This document shows, in pieces, positions 1 through 9,659 of a stretch of DNA of 64,000 bases. Every line of letters begins with the position of its first letter. Position 1 is the first letter of the stretch. The stretch spans positions 3,845,904 to 3,909,903 of the forward strand of contig OZ026570.1 in the NCBI GenBank assembly GCA_964020155.1, written 5' to 3'. Under the pieces are notes generated by a model. The model was given only the letters and a program-made list of their open reading frames with translations, had not been told where the DNA came from and made no database searches. The translations under genes were made by a program, and so were the position numbers. Origin of the DNA: Chondrilla cf. caribensis. Lineage: Eukaryota > Porifera > Demospongiae > Chondrillida > Chondrillidae.

Positions 1-94
1 TGCTGTGGGGCCAATTCCTGGTCATAGCACCGCACTTTCCAAACCTACAAGAACATGGTGGAAACACCTCATTGGGATGCTACTCTTGTTTATA

Positions 95-269
95 CAGTGC
101 AACTTGGTTAGTAAGTACCTTGAAGGGCACACCAGATCTGTATTTCTTATCAGAGGTACTCACTATCAGTACTGGTTGACATGGTGTACATGAGCTAGGG
201 ACTGAGTGAGGTGTACTCACTAACCAGGAGTGTGTACTAACCAGGGTACTTACTAAGCAAGTTGCACTG
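95..269. mobile_element. Tc1/mariner-type MITE (non-autonomous inverted-repeat element)
   Basis: A 175-bp element bounded by inverted repeats of about 25 bp (95-119 and 245-269) that match at all but one base and begin CAGTGCAACTTG. It is flanked on both sides by the dinucleotide TA (93-94 and 270-271). CAGT-starting ends with TA target duplication are the hallmark of Tc1/mariner elements. The interior has shorter related direct and inverted motifs (GGTTAGTGAGTAC-like) but no transposase, so it would depend on an enzyme encoded elsewhere. Confidence 0.7.
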
Positions 270-271
270 TA

Positions 272-896
272 ATTATATTCCATTATGTACTATTACAATC
301 ATACTATATTTAGTAATGGTATTATTTGTTGAGATATACACAATGATTATCTGTTTTAGAGTGATAATTTCAATAATAATATTATTATGATGAAATCCTA
401 CTCCCACATCTTATCCCATGGACAAGATGTGAGAGCAAAATCCAGTCCTATGGTATTCGGAGGTGGGATAATTATTTGCATCTCAGAATTTCAACCCAGG
501 GTGATTCTCAAATAGGTTCATTTTTGTCATGTCAGCTGTGTCCATTCACTGACAGACACGTAGTCTATAAGAGGTCATCAATCACAGCTGATTATGACTG
601 TGCAGAGGGGCCAGTTGTCAGAATGCACTAACACAATCAGTTGAGTGAGAGTAGTGTGGACTCCATTGTGTTCGTCAATTCATGACAACATGTTTACAAA
701 ATTAAATGGATAAAAATTATTAACAGCAAATAAGAATAAATAATAATTGAATTATTGAGTGTCCTTTTGGATTAACTCTTTGTCTTCTTGCTTGTACAAT
801 TGCACATTAATTGAAGAAGCATCGATATTAGCCATACCTCCCAGAGGATGGCAGGCAGGCTCCAGCTGTATAACACAAGAAGCAAAACAAAGCTAG
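272..896. other. AT-rich intergenic sequence, nothing recognised
   Basis: No convincing exon, RNA gene or repeat. Short reading frames lack family features and splice signals. Confidence 0.5.
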
Positions 897-1551
897 CAGT
901 GGTGTGTGTGTAGGACCACTAGTAGTGTGTCGTGTGTGTAGGACCACTAGCAGTGTGGTGTGTGTAGGACCACTAGCAGTGGTGTGTGTAGGGCCACTAG
1001 TAGTGTGGTGTGTGTAGGACCACTAGTAGTGTGTCGTGTGTGTAGGACCACTAGCAGTGTGGTGTGTGTAGGACCACTAGCAGTGGTGTGTGTAGGGCCA
1101 CTAGTAGTGTGGTGTGTGTAGGACCACTAGCAGTGTGGTGTGTGTAGGACCACTAGCAGTGTGGTGTGTGTAGGACCACTAGCAGTGGTGTGTGTAGGAC
1201 CACTAGCAGTGTGGTGTGTGTGTAGGACCACTAGCAGTGGTGTGTGTAGGACCACTAGCAGTGGTGTGTGTAGGACCACTAGCAGTGTGTCGTGTGTGTA
1301 GGACCACTAGCAGTGTGGTGTGTGTAGGACCACTAGCAGTGGTGTGTGTAGGACCACTAGCAGTGTGGTGTGTGTGTAGGACCACTAGCAGTGGTGTGTG
1401 TAGGGCCACTAGCAGTGTGGTGTGTGTAGGGCCACTAGCAGTGTGGTGTGTGTAGGACCACTAGCAGTGGTGTGTGTAGGACCACTAGCAGTGTGGTGTG
1501 TGTGTAGGACCACTAGCAGTGTGGTGTGTGTAGGACCACTAGCAGTGTTTA
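897..1551. repeat. Minisatellite, about 23-26 bp unit
   Basis: Roughly 26 tandem copies of a GTGTGTGTAGGACCACTAGCA-type unit. Copies vary in the number of GT steps and in GGACC/GGGCC and AGCAG/AGTAG substitutions. It probably lies within or beyond the 3' part of the minus-strand POGK-like gene. Frames crossing it on both strands are repeat artefacts. Confidence 0.9.
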
Positions 1552-1633
1552 CACTCACTTCAGCTCTTAGCCAACCTTCAGCAGTTTTCACAAATAATTT
1601 AGGGTTTCCCTCACACATAGCCACACCCCCTAC

Positions 1634-1681
1634 CTCAGTTTTACTGCTCATCAGCTCTCGTAGTGTATTGAATACAAACAC
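1634..1681 (-). other. Possible small downstream exon of the POGK-like gene
   Basis: On the minus strand a 48-bp segment lies between an acceptor (CTGTAG) and a donor (GAG|GTAGGG) and is open in phase 0 at both ends, coding VFVFNTLRELMSSKTE. The phase fits the last clear exon of the upstream POGK-like gene (ends 3085, phase 0). No domain is recognisable, so this is only a candidate exon; a minisatellite-filled intron of about 1.4 kb would separate the two. Confidence 0.3.
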
Positions 1682-1737
1682 CTACAGCATGTGGAGGAGA
1701 GGTAACAGACCTGGGACAAAATAGAGATGTTGATGCT

Positions 1738-1975
1738 AGGTGTTACTAGGTGGGTGTGTTACCGGGTGGGTGTGTTACTAGGTGGGTGTGTTACCGGGTG
1801 GGTGTGTTACTAGGCGGGTGTGTTACCAGGTGGGTGTGTTACCAGGTGGGTGCGTTACTAGGCAGATGTGTTACTAGGCAGATGTGTTACTAGGTGTGCA
1901 AGGAGTTGGTCACTGAGTGGGTGTGTCACCAGATGGATGTCACTAGGTAGGCGTGTTACTAGGTGGCTAGTATGT
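1738..1975. repeat. Minisatellite, about 16 bp unit
   Basis: Degenerate tandem copies of a GTTACTAGGTGGGTGT-type unit, decaying toward the right end. It sits between two other unrelated minisatellites. Confidence 0.85.
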
Positions 1976-2159
1976 ATACTGAAGTAGCACCGACCATCTT
2001 GAGTTGACTGGTGTTCACATGGTTAATGGTGGACTTCTGAGCCTGTGGTTCACTAGGAGCAGATGTCAGTCCACTGGTGCTGGCATACTGCAGTACTGGG
2101 GACTACACGGGAATGACATATTGAGAGTGGTCACACACTTGATTAGCGTTGGAGTAACC

Positions 2160-3045
2160 CCTCTCAGCTAGTAGGCCTCTTAGTTAGTAACCCTCACTCA
2201 GCTAGTAGCCCTCACTCAGCTAGTAGCCCTCACTCAGCTAGTAGCCCTCACTCAGCTAGTAGCCCCACTCAGCTAGTAGCCCTCACTCAGCTAGTAGCCC
2301 TCACTCAGTTAGTAGCCCTCACTCAGTTAGTAGCCCTCACTCAGCTAGTAGCCCTCACTCAGCTAGTAGCCTCACTCAGCTAGTAGCCTCACTCAGCTAG
2401 TAGCCCTCACTCAGCTAGTAGCCTCACTCAGCTAGTAGCCCTCACTCAGTTAGTAGCCCTCACTCAGCTAGTAGCCTCACTCAGCTAGTAGCCCTCACTC
2501 AGCTAGTAGCCCTCACTCAGCTAGTAGCCCCACTCAGCTAGTAGCCCTCACTCAGCTAGTAGCCCTAACTCAGCTAGTAGCCCCACTCAGCTAGTAGCCC
2601 TCACTCAGCTAGTAGCCCTCACTCAGTTAGTAGCCCTCACTCAGCTAGTAGCCCTCACTCAGCTAGTAGCCCTCACTCAGTTAGTAGCCCTCACTCAGCT
2701 AGTAGCCCTCACTCAGCTAGTAGCCCTCACTCAGCTAGTAGCCCTCACTCAGCTAGTAGCCCTCACTCAGCTAGTAGCCTCACTCAGCTAGTAGCCCTCA
2801 CTCAGCTAGTAGCCCCACTCAGCTAGTAGCCCTCACTCAGCTAGTAGCCCTAACTCAGCTAGTAGCCCCACTCAGCTAGTAGCCCTCACTCAGCTAGTAG
2901 CCCTCACTCAGTTAGTAGCCCTCACTCAGCTAGTAGCCCCACTCAGCTAGTAGCCCTCACTCAGCTAGTAGCCCCACTCAGCTAGTAGCCCTCACTCAGT
3001 TAGTAGCCCCACTCAGCTAGTAGCCCTCACTCAGTTAGTAGCCCT
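2160..3045. repeat. Minisatellite, 18-bp CTCACTCAGCTAGTAGCC array
   Basis: About 50 tandem copies of an 18-bp unit with occasional 1-2 bp length variants (missing CT or C) and a recurrent CAGCTAG/CAGTTAG alternation. It ends 40 bp short of the last clear exon (3085-3141) of the minus-strand POGK-like gene, so it is most likely intronic. Confidence 0.93.
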
Positions 3046-3084
3046 TCGGTTAGCAGCAGCTCAACAAGGACCACTCCCACTCAC

Positions 3085-3650
3085 TTGCTCCTGTTCCTGG
3101 ACTCTGCCTTGTTCGGCAATGGCTTGTCCGCCATCTCCACTCTGTCGTCAATACAGAACACACAGTAACCATGGCAACCATACAACGTCATGGGAAGCCA
3201 ACCTTGATACTGTACTTCTTCTTGAACTTCATCAACCAGCTGTCAGTCGGATTGAAGGATTCATAGATAGTCCCTTTTGTGATATCCTGAGGGAGCAAAC
3301 TGGAGCTAGAGTTGTGTAAGCACTACAGTCATGTCACGCCCAGTGCCACACCCACCCTTAGTCTGTCCACAATCATGGCATATGTGATGTTGCTCCCTCT
3401 AGACTCCTCCCCCTGCAGCCACGCCCCCAGGTTTTGCTGATACTGAAAGGGGATGGCTGAGACATGAACAGTCTTCGGGACTCCGCCCTTCAACTGGTCT
3501 TCCAATTCTGTTTTCTGTCTTTGCCAGTAGCGGACACTCTTAGGGTCTACTCCATAATCCTTGGCCACCTGCCGCACTGTTCGACCAAGCTCAGTCTTCT
3601 GGACTATTTCCAATTTCTCTCCTACAAATATGAGACCACTGAAGGGTTAT

Positions 3651-3716
<66 letters not shown>

Positions 3717-4961
3717 GGACAGACACTGTACTTACATCATATTAACGCATACACACACTCCCAATACCCTCCCACCATAATGAAACAGCATGTCAATATT
3801 ATGTTGTTGATTCAATTTCACTGGGCAAACCCGTGATAAGTGCGACCTTTCCTACTGGACTCCTTCCAACACAATACAAAACCAACACTTAATGGGATTA
3901 ACTATCCCATAACACTGCATGTCACCCAATCACACGATGGGTCCCTAGTGCCTGCTGTGGGTACTGGTACTTCGGCTGGAGAATAACTAGCACGCCATTA
4001 CATTTCCATAGCAATAGAGATGTTACTGTGGTAACCGTGACCTCTAGTGAGATGTTTCCGATAGCAATAATGGGATACATCTCGAGTATCTCAATAGGTT
4101 CTTTGTGAGCCAACTCGACTGGATTGTACAAAGGTCACGTTAGTTGCCTACTGTGTGTATAGCACCCTAATAATAATATTATTATTATCAATGCACTCTG
4201 GAATATATATTATACACACATACAACCCCCACACACACACTCACACACAACACCCCCACACCCCACACACACATGCACACCCACACAACACACCCACACA
4301 CATACACACCCACACCTGGTGTTAGGTTACGCCTTCTTTTACTGGGCGGAGTCAGTCCATCCTCCAAACCCTGTGGGGGTACTCCTGGCTCTTGCTCTTT
4401 ACTTTGTTCTTCCATCCTCCTCAACTCGTCACGATGCTCCATCCAACTTCTGATTGTCTTCCTATCAACACCAAACCTTCTAGCTGTAGCTCTCAAGTTA
4501 CTTGTCTCTTCCAAATGTCCCAATATCCTCATCTTCTCAGCAGCTGTGAAGCGTTTTCTCTTACTACCGCCGCCATTTGTCAAGGATGTATCTCCAACAC
4601 CATGTTGTTGTTGTTGTTGTTGTTGTTGTTGCTGTTGTTGTTGTTGATGATGATGATGTTGCTGATGTTGGTGGTAGTGGTGAGGTTGTGTCCCACCAGG
4701 TGAACCTTTCAACGATGATTCTTGAGTGACAGTAAAACTAGTTACTTGTGCAGGTCGTGTGTGTGACATGGTCGAGGGAAGGATAACCCGCGGAGCCTCA
4801 CCCGTCACAATTGATACATTAGAGAACGAAGAGTCTTTGATATCTTTAAGGTGTTCGTGTTCACTGTCATCTCCTATCGCTTTAGGGCCTATACCACGGG
4901 ACAATCCAGACGACCCCGACGATCTCTGTTGTAGGAGAGAACTAGGCGTGTACGCTGCCAT
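3085..4961 (-). CDS. POGK-like DNA-binding protein (two psq/Brinker-type HTHs plus CENPB-type HTH), 3' end not resolved
   Basis: Minus-strand split gene starting with ATG at 4961. Exon 1 (4961-4316) codes a low-complexity N-terminus with His-rich and 14-residue Gln tracts, then a basic SKRKRF stretch and a Brinker/psq-like helix-turn-helix (FTAAEKMRILGHLEE ... RRFGVDRKTIRSWMEHRDEL). Exon 2 (3621-3356) opens with a second, similar HTH (VRQVAKDYGVDPKSVRYWQR) and enters a CENPB-type HTH (IPFQYQQNLGAWLQGEE). This finishes in exon 3 (3286-3203) with SWLMKFKKKYSIK, the family's GWLxxFKKRxxI signature. Exon 4 is 3141-3085. Phases agree at each junction (1, 0, 0, 0). Human POGK combines a Brinker-like domain, CENPB HTH and pogo-type DDE domain. 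No DDE domain is visible here, so this may be a domesticated transposase-derived regulator or may continue left beyond the minisatellites. Nuclear DNA binding is inferred. Confidence 0.7.
3652..3711. repeat. (CA)n microsatellite
   Basis: Uninterrupted CA dinucleotide run in the first intron of the minus-strand POGK-like gene. A second CA-rich, more degenerate stretch lies at 4213-4312 in the same intron, immediately downstream of exon 1. Confidence 0.95.
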
Positions 4962-5483
4962 AAGTTCAGAGAAAGGAGTGTCCTTCTTCCCCGTAGCCCT
5001 CCTTCAAGAAGTAGATTCCTAGTTGGGGATTTTCGGCCGTATCTCGTCCGGTCGAGCGTGGGCGGTATAGCACCAAGTCACCGGCCTACCTACTCCACCA
5101 TTTCTTACGACGTACAAACTGTATAAAAGTGTAGAAAATTGTACTAACAGGAAATGAGGTACGTATAAACGAATGATAGTGACATCATATGCGTACATTA
5201 TAGTACACTAATTATGCGAAACCTTCAAAATTAAATGGCTGTCCTTTCCCTTTAGCCAGCTGGCGATCAAGGCCTGTTTGTCAGTGAGTTGTCTATTGAG
5301 AATGATGTGATTTCCAATATATATTCGTTTTCTAGTGTTAGTCTGTTTTGGTGATACGAGCGCGCCTGACAGGCATGATCGTTTGCCTGTTTTACGGTGT
5401 CGAAGTTAAATTGAAATTATAAACTTGCTTCGTTAGAATCGCAATGAATCACTGAATGTTCTTTTGCTCCAGTGGCGTCCCCT

Positions 5484-5890
5484 ATGGACACTTCACTAGG
5501 CGAACAGAATCATCATTTGCAGTCTAGAGATGGTGGAGTGCCCCCATCAGCGCTTCAAAGTGGTCCACCCATGACATCGCAAGCTGAGGGGTTCCTTCCT
5601 CATGCTCATCCTCCACAACTCCTCACTAAGAAGAGACTGGAAGACGTCCTTCATGAAATTGAACCAAATCAGCTTCTTGATGAGGATGTTACTGAGGTTA
5701 ATGGCATCATGTGATGATCATGCGGTGATCATGTGACTCGACTGTGTCCTTTGCAGGTTCTACTACAAATGGCAGATGACTTCATTGAGAGTGTTGTTGC
5801 TTCCTCTTGTGACCTGGCCAAACATCGCAAATCAAACACACTGGATGCAAGGGATGTGCAATTACACCTAGGTGAGGTGTGCCTGTGGTG

Positions 5891-5937
<47 letters not shown>

Positions 5938-6320
5938 AAAAGTATGTATACCATTTGACCAAGACATCTGTTGTTAGAGAGAAGTTGGAACATGTGGATT
6001 CCGGGATATGGTGTAGAAGATAAGACCCCAAAGAAGTCCCTCACTGCGGAAGCTCATAAACAGGTTTGCCATTATCATTATCACTGTGGAGGTGGGGGTG
6101 TGACTACCTGTGGAGGGGTGTGACTACTAGTGGAGGGGTGTGACTGTCTGCGGAGGTGGGGTGTGACTACCCATGGAGATGGGGGGGTGACTACCACTGT
6201 GGAAGGGATGTCACTTCTGTGATGGGGTGACCACCTCCATGGAGAAGGGAGCGTTATTAATAGTGTTTTGTATTGCTGCAGAGATTGAATTTGATCAAGA
6301 AAACTTCCAAAGGGAAATGA
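5484..6320 (+). CDS. TAF12: Transcription initiation factor TFIID subunit 12 (TAF12)
   Basis: Four exons, 150 codons: 5484-5696, 5757-5871, 5978-6063 and 6282-6320, all GT-AG with matching phases (0, 1, 0). The protein has a Ser/Pro-rich N-terminus, then the TAF12 histone fold beginning LTKKRLEDVLHEIEPNQ, through MADDFIESVVASSCDLAKHR and NTLDARDVQLHLE. The conserved family tail follows (WNMWIPGYG ... TAEAHKQRL), ending K-K-T-S-K-G-K. Human TAF12 is about 160 residues, so length agrees. TAF12 pairs with TAF4 by its histone fold in TFIID and is shared with SAGA. ATG 5484 is the first in frame. An acceptor-like CTCCAG at 5467-5472 suggests a 5' UTR exon upstream. Confidence 0.95.
5887..5936. repeat. 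(GT)n microsatellite in TAF12 intron 2
   Basis: About 24 GT steps a few bases downstream of the exon 2 donor of TAF12. Confidence 0.95.
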
Positions 6321-6831
6321 CTATGGTATATATAAATACATATACAGTGTAATATTTTTATTCACATTCTAATTTTAATTATCTGTAGACATAAGTTTTA
6401 ACTGCAGTGGTGTCATTAGTATAAAAATAACAATTGATAACACAATTTAAAATGAAACCGACTTTTGACATAAAATAAAGTACTGTTCATACTGAAGTGA
6501 TCAATATTTCATAATAATATTATAAAACAATGGGAATAAAATGACAATTTCAAATCTTCAATTGATGAGCAAATTGATATACTTACGTGTGCTTATTACA
6601 CAGAACTTTCATGACTAGGAATTCGAACTAGTGAAGGGGAAGCTGTCTTTGGTCTCATTCCAAATTCTAATGTTTCATTTTGAAGTGAGGATGTACCCTT
6701 AGTTTTCTATTACGTGGGAAGACAGAACACAGTGTGATCACAGATACAAGCTGGCACCAGTTAATAGGAAACCATCACATTCTAGAGCTAGACTAATCAA
6801 GACTACCAACTAGTTTGAAGAATACAGACTA
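6321..6831. other. Convergent 3' spacer between TAF12 and the minus-strand coiled-coil gene
   Basis: AT-rich, no recognised gene. It lies between the stop codons of two convergent genes and probably holds both 3' UTRs. Confidence 0.6.
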
Positions 6832-9181
6832 TTATGGCGACAGACACGAACAAACATTTGCTTTTTCCCTGACTGCTTTCATGTGTTGCTGTAGTGCAGT
6901 GTAAGCACTGAATACACTGCTGAGCTGTCTTTGGCATTCTTCTTCCTTCTGGTGTGCTAGTGTTAGTTCCTGTTTCAAAGTCTTATTTTCTTCACGAAGA
7001 ATTCTATTGTCTCGCTCCACCTCACGAATGCGCATTTCACATACTATTGAATATGAAAGGAATACATATAAACACAGACTGTATATCCACAATGTTCTAG
7101 TTATTTCTGAACAGAACATTCCATTTTCTCTATGGTGTTAGGAATGTACAAATACATTAGCAATGCGATAATGCAGTATGTTGGAGTATTTTCACTTACA
7201 GTTGCAGTGCTGAGTTGACTGCCATCTCTCTCCTTCATCATCGCTCATTAGCTGGCGAACTAAACTCTGAGCTTCTTCTAAAAGATCCAAAACTGATTCT
7301 GAAGATGTGTCCAGAAAAGAAGTACTATTCTTGAAAATTTTTGAGTTATTTTTCACAGTATAGGTCGGTGAGGACACATTGCGTTTGGTCTTCACTACAC
7401 TGGTGTGGGTGGACATGTTAGGCGTGGTCCTTGATGTATTGGTGGGTGTGGGAGGTGTGGTCCTCGATCTATTGGTGGGCGTGGACACATTAGGTGTGGT
7501 CCTCGATCTATTGGTGGGCGTGGACACATTAGGTGTTGTCCTCGATCCATTGGTGGGTGTGGACACATCAGGTGTGGTCCTCGATGCATTGGTGGTTACA
7601 GTTCTTGGAGTAGTGGTGGGTGTGGTCCTTGGGGTATCGGTAGGCATGGACATAGAAGATACAGCCCTTGCTACATTAGGGGTATTGGAGGTTTTGGAGA
7701 TGGGAGTGAATCCCATGTTCTTTGATGGGGAGGCTTGGAGAACAGTACTTGCCGAGGGGCTGACCTAATGCAATGCAAAACACACAATAAACTGGGCTCC
7801 AACAACACACAATAAACTCGGCTCCAACAACGCACAATAAACTCAGCTCCAACAACACACAATAAACTGGGCTCCAACAACGCACAATAAACTGGGCCCC
7901 AACAACACACAATAAACTGGGCTCCAACAGCGCACAATAAACTGGGCTCCAACAACACACAATAAACTGGGCTCCAACAACACACAATAAACTCGGCTCC
8001 AACAACACACAATAAACTCGGCTCCAACAACACGCAATAAACTGGGCTCCAACAACACACAATAAACTCGGCTCCAACAACACGCAATAAACTGGGCTCC
8101 AACAACACACAATAAACTCGGCTCCAACAACACACAATAAACTGGGCTCCAACAACACACAATAAACTGGGCTCCAACAACGCACAATAAACTCGGCTCC
8201 AACAACACACAATAAACTGGGCTCCAACAGCGCACAATAAACTGGGCTCCAACAACACACAATAAACTGGGCTCCAACAACACACAATAAACTCAGCTCC
8301 AACAACACACAATAAACTCAGCTCCAACAACACGCAATAAACTCGGCTCCAACAACACACAAACAGTGAAAGGGAAAAAAATCCGGAAATCTTCAAAGTG
8401 AAAGTCCATCAGTGACTAATTACAATTGTTCTTGAATGTGAGCATCTGTACAAGTGCTTGTATGAACGTCTGTACAAATGTTTGTGTGACAATCTGTACA
8501 AATAACCATTTGTATAAGTGTTGTGCAAACATCTGTAGGAATGACCGTCTGTACACAGTCATGAACACTAATTATGTAAGAATATTCATGGGAGAATTAA
8601 GATAGACATCAACCAAGTAATCTTCCACACACTCATACACGGATGATGTTGCTGGTAATGTGCATCACCTGATACACAGGTTGCCTGGCACACATCACAC
8701 ACACTTGATTGAGTAGGGCCATCTTACAGTACTTCACGCGACACCACTCGGTAGCTACGATGGAGCTACAACAAAGTAAAGCAAGGAATTGCTCAACCGA
8801 CATACTCACTGAAGACAAAGGAACGTTGTTTACTGTGGTCACATCTCTGTCTCGCCAGGCGCCGGTTTGGCGGGAAGTTGGAGAAGACGGAGAGGAGTCC
8901 TCTTTACAATCTAGTTGATACCGCGGAGGGGAAGAATAGGTTATACGTTTCACTACAGCACCCTTGACAAGAGGTGGTGACGGTGACTCGTTCCCCGTGC
9001 TCCTCCTGTACTTTAGGTCGTCTTGGATGTAGATGTTGTCTCTCAAAAGCGGTCGAAGCGGTCTGTCTTTGGGATATAGTTTCCTGTTTTTATCTTCGCT
9101 GAATACGATCTTCCCCTTATTTTGTTCGAACACCGCTATAGCGTCTCTCACTCTGTGGCCTGCCTGGCGAGGGCTAGACAT
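6832..9181 (-). CDS. Unrecognised protein with Thr/Pro-rich repeats and C-terminal coiled coil
   Basis: Minus-strand split gene, not recognised. The likely start is ATG 9181 (MSSPRQAGHRVRD); frames further upstream lack an ATG. The first exon codes a basic, Ser/Pro-rich region and may read to about 8665, ending in a Cys-rich stretch (TEWCRVKYC ... CVMCARQP), or may end at a strong donor at 8810. The next exon (about 7763-7204) codes about 180 residues dominated by imperfect 13-residue repeats (STPTNRSRTTPNV) and then an acidic helix (VLDLLEEAQSLVRQLMSDDE). The last exon (about 7049-6832) codes an amphipathic coiled coil (EVERDNRILREENKTLKQE ...). A 25-bp minisatellite fills the intron between exons 1 and 2. 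Oligomerisation by the coiled coil is likely; the function is unknown. Confidence 0.55.
7775..8362. repeat. Minisatellite, 25-bp AACAACACACAATAAACT-type array
   Basis: About 23 copies of a 25-bp unit that alternates mainly at ACACA/GCACA and GGGCTCC/CGGCTCC/CAGCTCC. It lies in the intron of the minus-strand coiled-coil gene and starts just upstream of the exon 2 acceptor near 7764. Because 25 is not a multiple of 3, it reads as long Cys/Leu-rich frames on the minus strand, which are artefacts. Confidence 0.95.
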
Positions 9182-9659
9182 CACGGAGTTGACGGTGGCT
9201 GCGTCTTTCCCGAGTACGTACGTAGCAGGCTTCGGAATGCATATCAATATCACATGACTACCACGTGACAGACGCGGTAGCCGTCTGGCTCGGAGGATAT
9301 CATAGTCATGTCACAGCGTGATAAATCTTCACTGCACTCTAATCTTGACCATTTCAACATTTAACCGTCCTCAACTCCTCTGAACAACTCTTGTAGAATA
9401 GGCTGTTCCAAAGTATGAAAATTTTCCGGCGACTTCGGGATCTCTCACATCTGAGAGATGTGTAAAAGAAGTTCTTGGAGTTATGTATTCCCAAAAAACT
9501 GGAAAAGACACAGAATCGATGGTCTGAAGGAATTCCAAACTGCATCGAATAGATCGGCACCGCCTCTCTTTATTAAGCTTGACTCGGTGATGTCAATCAC
9601 GTGATTAAGACCCCTCCCATTTGGTGGGCGTGTATGCCTCTTATACACACACGGAGACG
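9182..9659. promoter_or_regulatory. Head-to-head intergenic region, probable shared promoter
   Basis: 478 bp between the start codons of the divergent coiled-coil gene (-) and the PH/PDZ gene (+). It contains several CACGTG/CACGTGA-like sites (for example 9262-9267 and 9598-9603). No TATA box stands out. A short minus-strand frame (9354-9560) is not supported by any family feature. Confidence 0.4.

Noticed and set aside
3922..4131. A 69-codon frame between POGK-like exons
   Set aside because: No family similarity, and exons 1 and 2 already join in phase without it.
7671..8396. Cys/Leu-rich repeated frames of 146-241 codons
   Set aside because: Translations of the 25-bp intronic minisatellite, equally open in several frames; they contain no exon signals.
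9354..9560. Possible LINE C-terminal fragment (WNSL-containing frame) on the minus strand
   Set aside because: Only one short motif, no tail or target duplication; too weak to call.
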